A stretch of DNA of 64,000 bases from Clostridia bacterium (GTDB lineage: Bacteria > Bacillota > Clostridia > Oscillospirales > Acutalibacteraceae): contig JAFXCZ010000011.1 in assembly GCA_017516445.1 (NCBI GenBank), positions 33,170 to 97,169 on the forward strand, in the 5' to 3' direction. A model generated the notes under the pieces. It worked only from the letters and a program-made list of their open reading frames with translations. It made no database searches and had not been told where the DNA came from. The stretch's first letter is position 1. Each line of letters starts with the position of its first letter. Positions 35,950-42,381 of the stretch are shown piece after piece. A program made the translations under genes and the position numbers.

Positions 35950-36870
35950 TTAAAGCTTTGATAAATATTCCTCTGCGTAGTGGGCTGCCTGTGCGCCGTC
36001 CGACGCCGCCGTCACTACCTGACGAAGCGCCTTTGTACGAATGTCCCCTGCGGCAAACACACCGGCTATATTAGTTTTAGTGGTTTCATCGGCTACAATG
36101 TATCGGTTACTGTCAAGCTCAATTTCGTCCTTTAAAAATTCGGTAACAGGTTTTCTGCCAATGCTTATAAAAACACCCTCGCACAAAATCTCACTCAAAT
36201 CTTGAGTTTTGAGATTTTGCACCTTAACGCCCTTTAGCTTGCCGTCAGTTATAAACTCCTTAACTACGCTATCCCACACAAACTCTACATTATCACATTT
36301 CATTAATGGCTCGTGATAGATTTTAGTTGCTCTCAAAGTATCTCTGCGGTGGATAAGATAAACCTTTTTAACAAGTCGGGAAAGATAAAGCGCATCCGCC
36401 ACAGCCGAATTGCCTCCGCCCACAACTGCAACGGTTTTATCCTTATAAAATCTACCGTCACAATGCGCGCAGTAATGAACACCGTTACCCGTAAGCTCGG
36501 CTTCACCGTCTATTCCTAATTCGCGAGGGTTAGCACCCGTAGCTATGATAACCGTTTTTGATAGGTATTCACCGTTTGTGGTTACTACCCTTTTATTTTG
36601 CTTAGAAAAATCTACACCGATAACCTCGGCATATTCGGTTTTAGCGCCAAAACGCTCGGCACCGGCTTGCATTTTCATACCAAGTGTAAAGCCGTCTACG
36701 CCCTCGTCGAAGCCGGGGTAATTATCAATATCGCCCGTTAGCGTCATCTGACCGCCTGCCGACATTTTTTCAAGCAAAATAGTATCAAGTCCCGCGCGCG
36801 AGGCATAAAGCGCCGCGGTATAGCCTGCAGGGCCGCCGCCTAAAATAAGGACATCGTAAACCTTTTCCAT
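35950..36870 (-). CDS. trxB: Thioredoxin reductase
   Basis: A 306-residue FAD/NADPH enzyme. GGGPAGYTAALYASRAG binds FAD, CAHC (in HYCAHCDGRF) is the redox pair, GGGNSAVADALYLSRL binds NADPH and GVFAAGDIR is the C-terminal FAD motif. It reduces thioredoxin in the cytoplasm. trxA ends one base before its start region, so the pair is co-transcribed. Confidence 0.96.
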   Translation of the reverse strand: MEKVYDVLILGGGPAGYTAALYASRAGLDTILLEKMSAGGQMTLTGDIDNYPGFDEGVDGFTLGMKMQAGAERFGAKTEYAEVIGVDFSKQNKRVVTTNGEYLSKTVIIATGANPRELGIDGEAELTGNGVHYCAHCDGRFYKDKTVAVVGGGNSAVADALYLSRLVKKVYLIHRRDTLRATKIYHEPLMKCDNVEFVWDSVVKEFITDGKLKGVKVQNLKTQDLSEILCEGVFISIGRKPVTEFLKDEIELDSNRYIVADETTKTNIAGVFAAGDIRTKALRQVVTAASDGAQAAHYAEEYLSKL

Positions 36871-36871
36871 A

Positions 36872-37180
36872 CTAATCCTCTAACATAGCAAGAATTTGTG
36901 TCTTAGGTCTTGCACCCGTAGATTTATTTACAATTTGTCCGTTTTTCATTACTACAAGTGTAGGAATGCTCATAACCTCGAAAGCGCCGGCCAATTCAGG
37001 CTCGGCATCTACGTTGATTTTACATACAAGATACTGCGGGTTTTCATTCGCAATCTCATCAACCAAGGGCGATACCATACGGCAAGGACCGCACCAATCC
37101 GCATAAAAATCAAGCAAAACTGTTTTTTCGCTGTTTTTAGCCTCACCGAAATTTTCTTTTGTTAACTGTAATACTGACAT
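36872..37180 (-). CDS. trxA: Thioredoxin
   Basis: A 102-residue thioredoxin with active site WCGPC (YADWCGPCRMV) and the cis-proline loop SIPTLVVMKNG. It reduces protein disulfides and is recycled by the adjacent TrxB. Length and motifs are standard. Confidence 0.96.
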   Translation of the reverse strand: MSVLQLTKENFGEAKNSEKTVLLDFYADWCGPCRMVSPLVDEIANENPQYLVCKINVDAEPELAGAFEVMSIPTLVVMKNGQIVNKSTGARPKTQILAMLED

Positions 37181-37225
37181 ATTCTTACTTCCCTTCTGTT
37201 TTATAGCTTTATTTTACCCATAAGC

Positions 37226-37789
37226 TTACTTTTCAAACTTAATTGAATCACGTTCTATTTGCTTTTTATAGCGGTCTTCCTCCGAAAAAATGCAACCGCA
37301 GTATTTTTGCATATAAAATCCTTTTTCGCGTGCCTTGCTGTTACCCTCACGAAAATTGGGGCGAAAATCACGGTATAAAAATTCCACACCGTAACGCTCG
37401 GCAAATTCCTCGCCCGCTTTTTTTATAGCCTCGTGGTCTTGGTAAAGGCTCGCAAGAAGCGTGGTTGTAAAGGCTTGAAAACCGTTTTCTTTTGCGAATT
37501 TTGCCGTTTCTTCCAAGCGGTGACGGTAACAGTAAACACAGCGCGCGTCTATATCAGAAGCAACATTTTTAACAAAATCGCGAAGACCGTATTTTTCCCT
37601 TGCCAAAACCTCAAGACCTATTTCCTTAGCGTAATCAAGCAGACAGTCGCGCCTTGCCTCATACTCTTTAAAGGGGTGAATATTGGGGTTGTACCAAAAA
37701 AGCGAAAGCTCAAAATTTTCATTTTGTAAAGGCTCAATACAAGAAAGCGAGCAGGGCGCACAGCAGCAGTGCAATAATACTTTTTTCAT
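37226..37789 (-). CDS. queH: Epoxyqueuosine reductase QueH
   Basis: A 187-residue QueH (DUF208) protein that reduces epoxyqueuosine to queuosine in tRNA, the last step of Q synthesis. The N-terminal HCCCAPCSLSC and the central RCVYCYRHRLEETAKFA hold the conserved cysteines for iron-sulfur and metal binding. No other queuosine genes are in the window, so precursor salvage or genes elsewhere must supply substrate. It is nine bases from the downstream phosphodiesterase gene stop region on the same strand. Confidence 0.93.
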   Translation of the reverse strand: MKKVLLHCCCAPCSLSCIEPLQNENFELSLFWYNPNIHPFKEYEARRDCLLDYAKEIGLEVLAREKYGLRDFVKNVASDIDARCVYCYRHRLEETAKFAKENGFQAFTTTLLASLYQDHEAIKKAGEEFAERYGVEFLYRDFRPNFREGNSKAREKGFYMQKYCGCIFSEEDRYKKQIERDSIKFEK

Positions 37790-37797
37790 AAATACTC

Positions 37798-38271
37798 CTA
37801 AATATTAATAATAAAAGGCATAATGCCGTTTTTTTCAATATCTATAACCGCGTAGGATTCGTGAAAATCGCGCCCCTGTGAGCAGGAGCCGGGATTCACA
37901 ATATAAATGCCGTCCTCATATAATATTTTAGATATGTGCGTGTGTCCGTAAAGGGCAATGTCGCAATTATTTTGCTTGGCGGCTTCAAGCAGTCTTTCGG
38001 TGCCGTATTTTACCGAAAGTGTATGCCCGTGAGTGTAAAATATCCTCTTACCGCCTACTGTAGCCACCGCGGTTGAGGGATATGTGGAAAAATAATCACA
38101 GTTTCCGCTCAGTATAAAAAAGCGCTTTTCGGGGAAAAGATACTGCAAATCCTCTATATCCGAAGCGCAGTCGCCAAGAAAGAAAACCGCCTTTGCATCC
38201 TTTTGGGAATATAAAATTTTTTCTATAACATCGCTTCTTTTATGCGAATCAGAAATCACAATAATTCTCAG
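37798..38271 (-). CDS. Metallophosphoesterase, MJ0936/YfcE family
   Basis: A roughly 157-residue phosphodiesterase. Metal motifs: VISDSH (D-x-H), GDCAS, SGNCDY (GNCD), THGH and YGHTH. Members hydrolyse phosphodiesters such as cyclic nucleotides or unknown substrates. The start is awkward: homologues begin MRIxVISDSH, which places the start at CTG 38269-38271, eight bases after AAAGG; the GTG at 38280 overlaps that ribosome site. It is followed by queH in the same direction. Confidence 0.85.
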   Translation of the reverse strand: MRIIVISDSHKRSDVIEKILYSQKDAKAVFFLGDCASDIEDLQYLFPEKRFFILSGNCDYFSTYPSTAVATVGGKRIFYTHGHTLSVKYGTERLLEAAKQNNCDIALYGHTHISKILYEDGIYIVNPGSCSQGRDFHESYAVIDIEKNGIMPFIINI

Positions 38272-38302
38272 TGCAATCACCTTTACATCTTTTTCATTTA
38301 AA

Positions 38303-38348
38303 AGGCTCCTTCTTCGAGGGAGCTGTCGAGCGTATGCTCGACTGAGGG
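38303..38348. repeat. Bipartite palindromic repeat, copy 2
   Basis: GGCTCCTTC-TTC-GAGGGAGCT then GTCGAGC-GTAT-GCTCGAC then TGAGGG: same module as 32056-32102 in reverse orientation, with different bases but preserved pairing in the second hairpin. Nothing else is seen between 38272 and 38463. Confidence 0.75.
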
Positions 38349-38463
38349 AATAATTATTACCTCTAAAACCTTCCTCATAGATGAAGGCATCAAACCCGAA
38401 AGTTTAGACAGAAGAAGTAATCAATTTAAACTAAACGCATAAATATATTACAGGGGGAATTTT

Positions 38464-38703
38464 ATGGATATCAATAAATCAGCAATTGACCAAATCTTAA
38501 ACTCAAGCGGCGGTAAAATCGACCGCGACACCTTGGAAAAGGCGACAAAGTCGGGCGATGCCCAAAGCCTTGTAAACAGCCTTTCCGACAAAGACAAGCA
38601 AAAGCTAAATAACATTTTAAACGACAAAGAACAGCTTGAGCAGGTGCTAAAAAGCCCGCAAGCGCAAATGCTTTTAAAAATGTTCGGAGGCAAAAATGGA
38701 TGA
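38464..38703 (+). CDS. Small acidic/helical protein, gene 1 of a coupled three-gene cassette
   Basis: A 79-residue soluble protein (MDINKSAIDQILNSSGGKIDR...) rich in charged residues, predicted all-helical, without Cys or membrane span. The C-terminus QAQMLLKMFGGKNG is glycine-tipped. AGGGGG precedes the ATG by seven bases. Its stop overlaps the next gene by eight bases. I do not recognise a characterised family; similar small-gene trios are, to my memory, widespread in Clostridia as hypothetical proteins. Function unknown. Confidence 0.75.
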   Translation: MDINKSAIDQILNSSGGKIDRDTLEKATKSGDAQSLVNSLSDKDKQKLNNILNDKEQLEQVLKSPQAQMLLKMFGGKNG

Positions 38704-39043
38704 CCTGAACCAAAAATTAGCACAGATACTAAACGACCCCGAAAGTATGAACCGCGTTCGCGAAATGGCAGAGAGTATACTTTCAAAGGAAGAAAAGAAA
38801 GAGGAAAAAACCGACGATTCGGTTTTTGGTATACCCGACAGTAATGAGCTTATGAACATTATGTCAATTGTTTCAAGGCTTAATGCCAAGAACGATGACG
38901 CGCGGACAAATTTGCTTTCCGCTTTAAAACCGCACCTTAGCGAGCCAAAGCGCGAAAAGGTGGATACCGCGATAAAAATTCTCCGCCTTTTAGAGCTGTT
39001 ACCCGTTTTAAAGGAAAGCGGGGTTTTAGGTAAGCTATTATGA
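38696..39043 (+). CDS. Small helical protein, gene 2 of the cassette
   Basis: A 115-residue protein. The N-terminus (MDDLNQKLAQILNDPESMNRVREMAES) echoes gene 1 (QILN, KLNNILNDKEQLEQV), suggesting both share a short helical repeat. A central acidic/lysine linker (about 32-48) leads to a C-terminal helical domain LLSALKPHLSEPKREKVDTAIKILRLLELLPVL. Start overlaps gene 1 and stop overlaps gene 3 (ATGA), so all three are translationally coupled. No known function. Confidence 0.78.
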   Translation: MDDLNQKLAQILNDPESMNRVREMAESILSKEEKKEEKTDDSVFGIPDSNELMNIMSIVSRLNAKNDDARTNLLSALKPHLSEPKREKVDTAIKILRLLELLPVLKESGVLGKLL

Positions 39044-39321
39044 ACAACAACAATTTTTCAGACAAACAGCGCAAGGCTATTGAGCAAATGAAGGAAATGA
39101 ACGCCCGAAGCGCCTATAAAAACGAGCCCGAGCCAGCCGAGACACCTCAAAGCCCGCCCGCACCACAAACAAACTCATTATTTTCGGGGCTTAATATCCC
39201 GTTTTTAGAAAACCTTAAAACCGACGGTGACCTTACCCTTATTTTAGGAATTTTACTTTTGCTTTTAAGCGAAAAAGCGGATAAAAGGCTATTGTTCGCG
39301 CTGATATATATTTTATTATAA
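39040..39321 (+). CDS. Small protein with C-terminal hydrophobic tail, gene 3 of the cassette
   Basis: A 93-residue protein. The first third is charged (SDKQRKAIEQMKEMNARSAYK), the middle is proline rich (about residues 27-45), and residues 60-93 form hydrophobic segments (LTLILGILLLLLSEKADKRLLFALIYILL), likely one or two membrane-inserting helices. It could tether the cassette products to a membrane (inference). ATGA overlap with gene 2; followed by a terminator. Confidence 0.75.
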   Translation: MNNNNFSDKQRKAIEQMKEMNARSAYKNEPEPAETPQSPPAPQTNSLFSGLNIPFLENLKTDGDLTLILGILLLLLSEKADKRLLFALIYILL

Positions 39322-39354
39322 AAGAGTATATTTGTGTTTGCAAATATACTCTTT
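39321..39354. terminator. Bidirectional terminator after the three-gene cassette
   Basis: AAAGAGTATATTTG / CAAATATACTCTTT perfect 14-bp stem, six-base loop. Confidence 0.88.
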
Positions 39355-39357
39355 TGC

Positions 39358-40137
39358 TTATGCCGTTTTCCAAAAATGCGAAACAGTGAAAATAATTGAA
39401 AATGCGCCCAAAGCCAAAAGGCTTAGCATTGCGCTTAAATCGGTATGAAGATAAGGCTTACTGCCGAAAACATTGATAAGTATATACGATACCGACTGTG
39501 TAAGGCATAAAAGCGATGCCGTAAGACCCGATGCTAAAATTTTACGGAAATTAAGCTCGGTATCAAGATTGTTATAAAGCTTGCCGTAGTTTATAAAGAA
39601 AACCATCAAGGCACAATATGCCGCAACAAGCAAAATATTATCACTTATAACCGCAAGCGAGGAAATGCCTATAAAGGTGAATACCGTTCTGCAAATCGCA
39701 TAAACACAAGGGATTATATGAAACATTGACGGAACCTTTATGCCTAAATGTCCCTGTAAAGTCAAAATCAAAAAATAAAACACACAAACCGCTGTCATAA
39801 GCTTAATAAAAATTGCCTGCCAGGTAAGTAACGCTATCGGTATACCCTCGCCAAAAAATTCAAGCATAAGGGCAAGCGCAGCCACTGCCGAGGAAACCGA
39901 AAGAAGCGGATTTGTTTCGGGCGGTTTTTCTGGGGTTTTGTAAGCCTTATATGCGGCAAAGCCCAACCCTACACAAACTAAAATTATCACAAAAAGCATA
40001 ATATTACCCAACGTCTTTTGCTCATTATAATAAAAGCCGTTGCTGTAATCAATAGTCAATGTAATTTGTAATATTCTTGCTGCTATACATACAGGAAGCC
40101 CTATACAAAAAATCAGCATAATTTTCTTAAATGTCAT
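39358..40137 (-). CDS. Unknown seven-span membrane protein
   Basis: A 259-residue integral membrane protein with about seven hydrophobic segments (near 5-23, 45-62, 82-100, 106-128, 140-160, 166-185, 200-220 and a C-terminal one). There are no recognisable catalytic motifs. It lies between convergent and divergent neighbours, so context gives no operon partner. I do not recognise the family. Confidence 0.7.
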   Translation of the reverse strand: MTFKKIMLIFCIGLPVCIAARILQITLTIDYSNGFYYNEQKTLGNIMLFVIILVCVGLGFAAYKAYKTPEKPPETNPLLSVSSAVAALALMLEFFGEGIPIALLTWQAIFIKLMTAVCVFYFLILTLQGHLGIKVPSMFHIIPCVYAICRTVFTFIGISSLAVISDNILLVAAYCALMVFFINYGKLYNNLDTELNFRKILASGLTASLLCLTQSVSYILINVFGSKPYLHTDLSAMLSLLALGAFSIIFTVSHFWKTA

Positions 40138-40242
40138 TACTCTACTCCAAAAAACACATTAAAATTACTTTTACTTCATATATTTAATATTATAATGCGA
40201 TTGAAAAAAAGTCAACATCAATGTAAAAAAAGAAGGGGTTTT

Positions 40243-41205
40243 ATGAAAAAAATATTTTTAATTTCGACCGTTTTGTTAGCTATTTTACTTTTGTTACCTT
40301 TAAGCGTCTTAGAAGACAGCCAAAAAACCGTAAACGCGCTTACAACCCCCACAGCCGCAACTGTAGACGAGCCTGTCACCAACCCGCCCGAAACCTTTAA
40401 GGTGCTGATAAGAGCAACTAATGAAATTAAAGAAATGCCTGTGGAAGACTATCTTTTCGGTGTGGTTGCAGGCGAAATGCCCGCCCTTTACGAAGAAGAA
40501 GCCTTAAAGGCACAGGCGGTATGCGCCTACACCTTTGCACTTTGGCGCCAAAAAGGAAACAGTGATAAAAATTATGATATTTCGGACGACTACACCACCG
40601 ACCAATGCTATATAACTGCCGAAATTGCGCGCGAAAAATGGGGCAGTAAAGCCAACGAATACGAAAGCAAAATAAGAAACGCTATTGCCGAAGTTAAAAA
40701 TGAAAGGCTTACATATAACGGTGAAATTATCCTCTCGGTTTACCACGCGGTATCGTCAGGCACAACCGAGAGCGCAAAAAACGTGTGGGGCAAGGACTAC
40801 CCCTATTTGCAAGCGGTATCAAGCATAGGCGACAAGCTTGCCAATAACTATATTTCGTCAGCCGACCTTACTGCCGAGCAGGTTTGCAGTAAGCTATCTG
40901 TTAATCAAAACGAAAGCGCAAACGGTTTCACAGATTTTACCCGTACTGCTTCGGGAACGGTAAAAACCGTAAAATTTGGTGGAAAGGAATTCAAAGGAAG
41001 CCAAATCCGAGAAGCCTTTGACCTTAAATCGTCAAATTTCGAGGTGGCACTAAAGGACAATAGCTACACATTTACTGTTTACGGCTACGGCCACGGTGTA
41101 GGTATGAGCCAAAACGGCGCTAACTATATGGCACAGCAAGGCTCTTCCTATGAAGAAATTTTAAAACACTATTATACAGGGTGTCAGATAATTCGGAATT
41201 CGTAA
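40243..41205 (+). CDS. SpoIID/LytB domain protein
   Basis: A 320-residue exported protein. A signal/anchor segment (residues 1-22) precedes the SpoIID domain: MPVEDYLFGVVAGEMPALYEEEALKAQAVCAYTFAL and YGHGVGMSQNGANYMAQQGSSYEEILKHYYTG. SpoIID is a lytic transglycosylase that remodels peptidoglycan during spore engulfment, so this supports a sporulating or formerly sporulating lineage; LytB-type activators outside sporulation are the alternative. ATG 40243 has AAGGGG upstream. The last residues (IIRNS) are encoded within a 7-bp tandem array. Confidence 0.87.
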   Translation: MKKIFLISTVLLAILLLLPLSVLEDSQKTVNALTTPTAATVDEPVTNPPETFKVLIRATNEIKEMPVEDYLFGVVAGEMPALYEEEALKAQAVCAYTFALWRQKGNSDKNYDISDDYTTDQCYITAEIAREKWGSKANEYESKIRNAIAEVKNERLTYNGEIILSVYHAVSSGTTESAKNVWGKDYPYLQAVSSIGDKLANNYISSADLTAEQVCSKLSVNQNESANGFTDFTRTASGTVKTVKFGGKEFKGSQIREAFDLKSSNFEVALKDNSYTFTVYGYGHGVGMSQNGANYMAQQGSSYEEILKHYYTGCQIIRNS

Positions 41206-41223
41206 TGCGTAATTCGGAATTAT
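41190..41223. repeat. 7-bp tandem array across the SpoIID stop codon
   Basis: Degenerate heptamers ATTCGGA, ATTCGTA, ATGCGTA, ATTCGGA, ATT. The first two units supply the final codons and stop of the SpoIID gene. Confidence 0.65.
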
Positions 41224-41229
41224 ATAAAC

Positions 41230-41261
41230 AAAAAGAAGATGTCAAGTGACATCTTCTTTTT
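41230..41261 (+). terminator. Terminator after the SpoIID gene
   Basis: AAAAAGAAGATGTC-AAGT-GACATCTTCTTTTT, 14-bp perfect stem. From here to 41381 no gene or motif is seen. Confidence 0.88.
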
Positions 41262-41381
41262 GTTTGTGTCGCAACTATATGGGGTTCGTGTGGTAACTAA
41301 ACCGAGGTATAAATATTATAGCATTAAACCAAGTATATAATTTAAAAATCATTCAAATAGATGATGAATTTATTGCTTATA

Positions 41382-41616
41382 CGGGTCAAGGGCAGAGCCC
41401 TTTGTCGAGGGGTTGTAGGTGACGACATATAAAATAAAAATTTATATAATACTTGCCGCCAAATTGAAAACTTAAGTTTTCACTCTTTGGCGGCGGTTTT
41501 ATCTTTGTTGCAACCGTCACCTAAGGGGAAATCGAAATTCCCCTTTAGGCGAATCTTTGCTTCCTTTCTTTTCGCCTACACAAGAAAGGAAGTGCCCGTC
41601 GCGGCACCAGCGACAA
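41382..41616. repeat. 235-bp structured intergenic repeat, copy A
   Basis: Near-identical to 48927-49159. It contains ordered hairpins: AAGGGC-AGA-GCCCTT; outer stem TAGGTGACG/CGTCACCTA enclosing CCGCCAAA..TTTGGCGG (with inner GAAAACTT/AAGTTTTC); AAGGGGAA/TTCCCCTT; overlapping stems TAGGCGAA/TTCGCCTA and CTTCCTTTCTT/AAGAAAGGAAG; and GTCGC/GCGAC. Loops and the AT-rich spacer differ between copies while stems are kept, suggesting RNA or DNA structure is selected. No open frame, inverted ends or transposase is evident. Confidence 0.85.
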
Positions 41617-41648
41617 GGCAGTAAGCTTTCTCTTATTTCTAATTTTAC

Positions 41649-41680
41649 AACACTTATGTTCACTTGTCAACACTTTTGTT
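41649..41680. promoter_or_regulatory. Two dyad operators upstream of the XRE regulator
   Basis: AACACTTATGTT (41649-41660) and AACACTTTTGTT (41669-41680): both are AACA-N4-TGTT dyads with centres exactly 20 bases apart, i.e. two helical turns. They lie where a -35 (TTGTCA, 41664-41669) would be, so self-repression by the downstream XRE protein is likely. Confidence 0.6.
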
Positions 41681-41715
41681 GTAAATTGTGTTATTAATTT
41701 TGTAGGAGTGATTAT

Positions 41716-41934
41716 ATGTACTACAATGAAATAATACAATTTGAAAGAGAATCAAAAAATATTACCCAAAAACAAATGGCTGAAATGTTAGGAATAAAGC
41801 AACAGCAATATGCTAGATATGAAAAGGGAATAAACCTTTTGCCGATTACACACCTTAAAAACATTTGTGCCCATTTAAACCTTTCGGCAGACTATATTTT
41901 AGGGCTTCCCGATTTACCCTATCCTAAAAGATAA
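41716..41934 (+). CDS. XRE family helix-turn-helix regulator
   Basis: A 72-residue single-domain protein. The Cro/CI-type helix-turn-helix covers residues 5-60 (KNITQKQMAEMLGIKQQQYARYEKGINLLPITHLKNICAHLNLSADYILGL). TAGGAGTG precedes the ATG. No partner gene follows; a terminator shared with mntR ends it. It probably binds the paired dyads upstream. The rest of its regulon is unknown. Confidence 0.88.
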   Translation: MYYNEIIQFERESKNITQKQMAEMLGIKQQQYARYEKGINLLPITHLKNICAHLNLSADYILGLPDLPYPKR

Positions 41935-41966
41935 AAGCATTTGTATTGATATTTTAATTCCACATT

Positions 41967-41994
41967 AAAAAATCCCGCCGAGGCGGGATTTTTT
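41967..41994. terminator. Bidirectional terminator between XRE gene and mntR
   Basis: AAAAAATCCCGCC / GGCGGGATTTTTT type stem (41967-41979 and 41982-41994). Confidence 0.88.
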
Positions 41995-42358
41995 ACATCT
42001 TTTCACTGAATTTTTTTATTGCTTCAAAGCTTTGGGCACTTATGTGATGCTCTATTTTACAGGCATCCTTAGAGGCGGTTTCGGCCTCTACGCCAAGCTT
42101 TACAAGAAAATCGGTCAAAACCGTATGGCGCTCATACATACGCTCGGCAATTTTTGTTCCCTCTTCGGTTAAGGTTATATAGCCCTTAGAGTCAACATTT
42201 ATAAGCTCTGCCTTTTGAAGCTTACCCACCGCGCGCGAAACCGATGGCTTTGAAAAGCCTAAATCGATTGCAACATCAAGCGAACGAACATACTGCATTT
42301 TACGCGACAGCAATAAAATCGTTTCAAGATACATTTCGCCGGATTCATATATCTGCAT
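41993..42358 (-). CDS. mntR: DtxR/MntR family metal-dependent regulator
   Basis: A 121-residue short DtxR-family protein without the SH3-like third domain, as in MntR. The winged helix (residues 10-70, LDVAIDLGFSKPSVSRAVGKLQKAELI) is followed by the dimerisation domain. Candidate Mn2+ ligands are visible: E11 in YLETI, H77-equivalent in ERHTVL, and C-x2-EHH in ACKIEHHIS. It should repress manganese or iron uptake genes, none of which is nearby. It starts 24 bases after ileS on the same strand, so may be partly co-transcribed with the T-box controlled gene. Confidence 0.88.
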   Translation of the reverse strand: MQIYESGEMYLETILLLSRKMQYVRSLDVAIDLGFSKPSVSRAVGKLQKAELINVDSKGYITLTEEGTKIAERMYERHTVLTDFLVKLGVEAETASKDACKIEHHISAQSFEAIKKFSEKM

Positions 42359-42381
42359 TAAAGCACCCTCTTAATAATTAA

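Noticed and set aside
40160-40242. Sigma-E promoter before the SpoIID gene
   Set aside because: TTCATATA resembles a sigma-E -35, but no CATANNNT-like -10 lies at the right spacing.
41545-41739. Leftward 64-residue open frame in repeat copy A
   Set aside because: It is composed of repeat hairpins and has no counterpart in copy B with the same length; a spurious frame.
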